A stretch of 10,452 nucleotides of DNA from Balneolales bacterium (GTDB taxonomy: Bacteria; Bacteroidota; Rhodothermia; Balneolales; Natronogracilivirgulaceae): positions 1 to 10,452 of the forward strand of contig SLLW01000100.1 in NCBI GenBank assembly GCA_007133875.1, in the 5' to 3' direction. Below the pieces are notes generated by a model. That model ran no database searches. It saw only the letters and a list, made by a program, of their open reading frames with translations, and was not told the DNA's origin. Positions 7,964 through 10,452 of the stretch are shown piece by piece. The position numbers and the translations under genes were made by a program. Within the stretch, counting starts at the first letter, position 1. Each line of letters begins with the position of its first letter.

Positions 7964-8530
7964 ATGATGAAGAAATTATGGAACATATTACCAATGGTTG
8001 TGATTGTCGGCACACTGAGTGTCTCGTGCTCTCTGGAGGAAGAACCCGTTGGCTTTCTCTCAACCGAGAACTTCTATGAAAATGAGGGCGACGCCCGGTC
8101 CGCAATTGCATATGCCTACGCGGCACTCCCGGAAGTCGAGTATTACTCCAGGCATTTTTACCTCGTTACAACCGTGCCGACTGAGGAGTTTACGATCAAG
8201 TCGGATGCTGGCGCTTCACAGCATGATTTGGATCAGCTTCGCCCGTTACCGAATAACCGGGAGTTGACGGACGTCTTTCGGTATGCCTATATCGGCATCA
8301 ACCGTACCAATGTTGTCATCGACGAAGTGCCCCAAATTGAAATGGATGAAGCTCTACGCAACCAGATCGTCGGCGAAGGCCACTTTCTTCGTGGACTCCA
8401 CTACTTCAACCTGGTCAGATTGTTTGGTGACGTTCCTGTCCATACTTCGACGGTAAGGGATGTAGAAAGCACATCCCGGGAACTGACGTCGCAGGAGCAG
8501 GTATACGAACTTATTATCGAAGATCTTTAA
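7964..8530 (+). CDS. SusD-like N-terminal fragment with lipoprotein signal
   Basis: This 188-residue product is what ribosomes starting at ATG 7964 would make. It has a lipoprotein signal peptide (MMKKLWNILPMVVIVGTLSV) with lipobox V-S-C and Cys22 as the lipidated residue, followed by the acidic SLEEEP stretch that resembles surface-export signals of this phylum. The TPR-like helical region of SusD begins at about 35 (STENFYENEGDARSAIAYAY) and includes FLRGLHYFNLVRLFGDVPV, the clearest SusD motif. It ends at IIEDL, about 40 per cent through the family fold, without the C-terminal half that completes the sugar site and the SusC contact. As a stand-alone protein it is unlikely to fold stably. 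Confidence 0.7.
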   Translation: MMKKLWNILPMVVIVGTLSVSCSLEEEPVGFLSTENFYENEGDARSAIAYAYAALPEVEYYSRHFYLVTTVPTEEFTIKSDAGASQHDLDQLRPLPNNRELTDVFRYAYIGINRTNVVIDEVPQIEMDEALRNQIVGEGHFLRGLHYFNLVRLFGDVPVHTSTVRDVESTSRELTSQEQVYELIIEDL

Positions 8531-8536
8531 CAGGCC

Positions 8537-9448
8537 GTGGAGATGATGGACCAGCAACCCCGCTATGGGCGTGCCAATCAGGTCGCTGCCTGGAGCCTGC
8601 TCTCCAAAGTCTATCTGCATCTCGCCTCTGCCGGAGCAACCGGAGTGGATGGCTATGAGTTTGTAGCAAACCCCGACGAGTATTACGAACTGGCAGCGGA
8701 CTATGCCGGTTATGTGGTCCATGAACAGAATGTGTTTCACCTGGAACAGGACCTCAGGGAGATTTACAGTGTCTATAACACCGACGGACCCGAAAGGATT
8801 TTCTACATTACGACCCACCGTACCGGTGAACTTGAAGGAAATTATAACAAATTGCCCTTGTTGCTTCATCCCTATATCGACGGGGCAGAGATCACGCTTA
8901 CAGATGGGGTTTCGTTTCCCTCCGGATGGGACCATGCCCGCATTGAACTTCCTTTCTACTACTCATACGATGCCGATGACCGTCGCCGTACCGAGCTGAT
9001 TGTGGATACCGTGATTGTGGATGACGAGGTGATGACATTCTCCGGCGGAGACCTGATCGCCCCGTTTACCCGCAAGTTTGTTGACCCGGAACAGCAGGGA
9101 GAACAAACCAGTACCGACATCCCTGTTCTCAGATATTCCGATATACTGCTGACATATGCTGAAGCGGTCGGTCCGACCAGTGCTGGGTATCAGGCCGTAA
9201 ATGAGATCCGCGAACGCGCCGGCCTTCCTGAACTGACCCCCGGTTTGTCTGTTGACGAATTCCGGGATGCCGTCCTCCGTGAAAGAAGCTGGGAATTGGC
9301 GTTTGAGGGCCAGCGCCTGTTTGACTTGAGGAGGACCAACAAAATGGAGGAGATACTGGAGGGTGAGTACGGAAAAACCATCCATAATAACGCCTATTAC
9401 TACGAGATTCCGCAGATTGAGCGGGATGTCAACGAGTTTATTAACTAA
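8537..9448 (+). CDS. SusD-like C-terminal fragment
   Basis: This open stretch of about 303 codons follows the TAA in the same frame. It begins inside the TPR region (GRANQVAAWSLLSKVYLHLA) and contains the family's C-terminal motifs: VLRYSDILLTYAEAV, a short VNEIRERAGLP helix, RERSWELAFEGQRLFDLRR, and the terminal YYYEIPQIERDVNEFIN. Possible restart codons are GTG 8537 and ATG 8543 or 8546, but no ribosome binding site is correctly spaced and there is no signal peptide. Separate translation would therefore leave the product in the cytoplasm. I treat it as the rear half of the broken gene and not as an independent gene. Confidence 0.6.
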   Translation: MEMMDQQPRYGRANQVAAWSLLSKVYLHLASAGATGVDGYEFVANPDEYYELAADYAGYVVHEQNVFHLEQDLREIYSVYNTDGPERIFYITTHRTGELEGNYNKLPLLLHPYIDGAEITLTDGVSFPSGWDHARIELPFYYSYDADDRRRTELIVDTVIVDDEVMTFSGGDLIAPFTRKFVDPEQQGEQTSTDIPVLRYSDILLTYAEAVGPTSAGYQAVNEIRERAGLPELTPGLSVDEFRDAVLRERSWELAFEGQRLFDLRRTNKMEEILEGEYGKTIHNNAYYYEIPQIERDVNEFIN

Positions 9449-9471
9449 CCCCTTTAATCATGGGAACAGAT

Positions 9472-10338
9472 ATGAATACCTGTTTTAAAAACAAAATCAC
9501 GGTTACCGTGTTGCTGTTAGCTTTCATCGTAGCAGGATATGCCTGCTCGGACAACCCGGTGGATGATGTTACCAGCCATGAACGCGCAATTATCGATTTC
9601 AGAGTGGACAACCAGGTGGGTGTCCCTGATATAACACGCACTGTCAATGAAGCCGAGCTGACGGTCTACGTTCAGTCCGGAACCGACCTGAGCAACCTCG
9701 CCCCCGAAATCATGGTTTCCTATGGTGCCAATGTTACGCCGGAATCCGGTGAACCCGTCGACTTTGAAGCCAACGACGGTCAATATACCTATACGGTGAC
9801 TTCCGAATCCGGCCGAACACGGGAGTGGCTGGTTCGGGTGGAATTCTTTGAATCCAATTTGTCAGGTACCTGGGAAGTGACCGGGGTTTATTTCAACTAC
9901 CGGTTCGGAGAAGATGATGACTGGGCCTGGGGTGAAGAAGCCCGTCCCCTGGAATGGGATCTCGAGTCAGCTGAAAACGCCATAGGTAACCGTTTTCATT
10001 TTAATGTCGAGGGAACCGACGAACAAGGCCGGAATTACGGCCAGTTTATCCAGGAACCCGGTCCCGAAGGTGATGACTACATCGACTTTGGAGAATGGGC
10101 CTATAAATTTGATCTGGTTCCGCGTGGCGAAGGCACCTATCACCGCGATTTCAGTAACGACAGTATCATATTCGAGGAAGGATCCGAGGATGAGTCGCGC
10201 ACTGCTACCATGGAATTTTCCGGTGACGAGCAATCGCTTAGAATCCCATTTGAAGTGGAACAGGATATCGACTGGGATGTGCTCGATAACCTCGGAGCAG
10301 CTGACCGCTTTTGGTATGAACTCGAAAAGATAGAGTGA
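9472..10338 (+). CDS. Acidic SusE/F-position lipoprotein with DUF5018-like domain
   Basis: A predicted lipoprotein of 288 residues. The signal peptide (MNTCFKNKITVTVLLLAFIVAG) ends in G-Y-A-C, with Cys25 as the likely lipid anchor; the -3 Gly makes the lipobox slightly atypical. An Ig-like beta domain spans about 36-126. Its pattern (AIIDFRVDNQ, ELTVYVQSGTDLSNLAPEI, YTVTSESGRTREWLVRV) resembles DUF5018 and related domains of Bacteroidetes surface lipoproteins. The second half (about 128-288) starts LSGTWEVTGVYFNYRF, like a lipocalin-type barrel, and is rich in Asp, Glu, Trp and Tyr; I do not recognise it beyond that. ATG 9472 is preferred because GGGAA lies five bases upstream; ATG 9460 would add four residues. 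Its place directly after SusD (23 bases) suggests a surface glycan-binding role like SusE/SusF, which is inference from position. No catalytic motif is visible. Confidence 0.85.
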   Translation: MNTCFKNKITVTVLLLAFIVAGYACSDNPVDDVTSHERAIIDFRVDNQVGVPDITRTVNEAELTVYVQSGTDLSNLAPEIMVSYGANVTPESGEPVDFEANDGQYTYTVTSESGRTREWLVRVEFFESNLSGTWEVTGVYFNYRFGEDDDWAWGEEARPLEWDLESAENAIGNRFHFNVEGTDEQGRNYGQFIQEPGPEGDDYIDFGEWAYKFDLVPRGEGTYHRDFSNDSIIFEEGSEDESRTATMEFSGDEQSLRIPFEVEQDIDWDVLDNLGAADRFWYELEKIE

Positions 10339-10340
10339 GG
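10337..10340 (+). promoter_or_regulatory. Ribosome binding site overlapping the upstream stop codon
   Basis: GAGG shares two bases with the TGA stop (10336-10338) and lies five bases before ATG 10346. This suggests that the last gene is translated together with the lipoprotein gene before it and belongs to the same operon. Confidence 0.5.
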
Positions 10341-10345
10341 TATTT

Positions 10346-10452
10346 ATGTTTTACCGATGGATGATCATCGTACTCCTTTTTTGGGGACTCTCGGCCTGCG
10401 GCATGACCGAACAGACTGCAGAACCGGGAGATGGGGCATCTCCGGCTATCGA
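10346..10452 (+). CDS. Lipoprotein, 5' end only (truncated by window edge)
   Basis: Only the first 35 codons are inside the window. They encode MFYRWMIIVLLFWG followed by a textbook lipobox L-S-A-C-G, with Cys18 as the lipid anchor, then an acidic, Gly/Pro-rich linker (MTEQTAEPGDGASPAI). The frame is still open at the edge. The start lies seven bases after the previous stop, so the gene is an operon member and its product an envelope lipoprotein, possibly another glycan-binding protein or a hydrolase. The mature domain is not visible, so no function can be given. Confidence 0.75.
   Translation, partial: MFYRWMIIVLLFWGLSACGMTEQTAEPGDGASPAI

Larger units (their letters stand above)
7964..9448 (+). 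pseudogene. SusD/RagB-family lipoprotein gene interrupted by an in-frame TAA
   Basis: The whole stretch reads as one SusD-family surface lipoprotein of about 494 codons, a normal length, except that codon 189 (8528-8530) is TAA. Both sides are in the same frame. The break falls inside the conserved segment IIEDL-stop-QAVEMM, where family members have a continuous helix of the type I-I-x-D-L-x-x-A. There is no frameshift, deletion or insertion, and about 306 further codons stay open with full family motifs. One substitution (CAA or GAA to TAA, for example) explains everything. TAA is the real stop of the hydrolase, fecR, susC and this gene itself, so reassignment of TAA is implausible. If real, this kills the glycan-binding lid of the SusC pair unless read-through or a paralogue compensates. 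It may equally be a sequencing or assembly error. Confidence 0.82.

Noticed and set aside
8528..8530. Recoding or reassignment of TAA as a sense codon
   Set aside because: TAA ends the hydrolase, fecR, susC and susD frames in this window, so it is an ordinary stop.
1..10452. Search for CRISPR arrays, tRNAs, rRNA, insertion sequences and integrases
   Set aside because: No regular direct repeats, cloverleaf sequences, transposase motifs or terminal inverted repeats were seen.

Overview
The window looks like part of a polysaccharide-utilisation-type locus from a Bacteroidota-like bacterium. Three things point there: a SusC/SusD outer-membrane pair, an ECF sigma/FecR anti-sigma pair of the Bacteroidetes type, and a C-terminal type IX secretion (T9SS) sorting domain. 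That sorting domain carries an N-F-P-N-P-F start, a Y-D-L-L-G-R strand and a G-L-Y-I-Y-R-L strand. This style is common in Balneolota, Rhodothermota and Ignavibacteria. Together with the acidic proteins it suggests a marine or halophilic relative of Balneolaceae, which is inference and not proven here.

Layout. Minus strand 25-2022: a secreted clan GH-A (GH5-like) glycoside hydrolase with an N-terminal DUF5060 domain and a T9SS tail. 2023-2469: a 447-base divergent intergenic region, AT-rich in the middle. Plus strand, all co-oriented: ECF sigma factor (2470-3087); FecR-type anti-sigma factor (3211-4248); SusC-family TonB-dependent transporter with an N-terminal STN signalling domain (4461-7925, or from GTG 4353); SusD-family lipoprotein (7964-9448) broken by one in-frame TAA at 8528-8530; an acidic lipoprotein with a DUF5018-like domain (9472-10338); and the start of a further lipoprotein that runs off the window (10346 onward).

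How the parts fit. SusC and SusD would normally form a lidded glycan importer. The STN domain of SusC would report substrate through the periplasm to FecR in the inner membrane, which controls the sigma factor, giving substrate-induced expression of the cluster. The lipoprotein after SusD sits where SusE/SusF-type surface glycan-binding proteins usually sit. The divergent hydrolase would cut the polymer outside the cell. No substrate can be assigned with confidence.

The most notable observation is the SusD nonsense codon. The reading frame continues perfectly on both sides, so it is a recent single-base mutation, a strain polymorphism or a sequence error. I see no RNA genes, CRISPR arrays, insertion sequences or integrases, and no clearly new system; the architecture is a known type.
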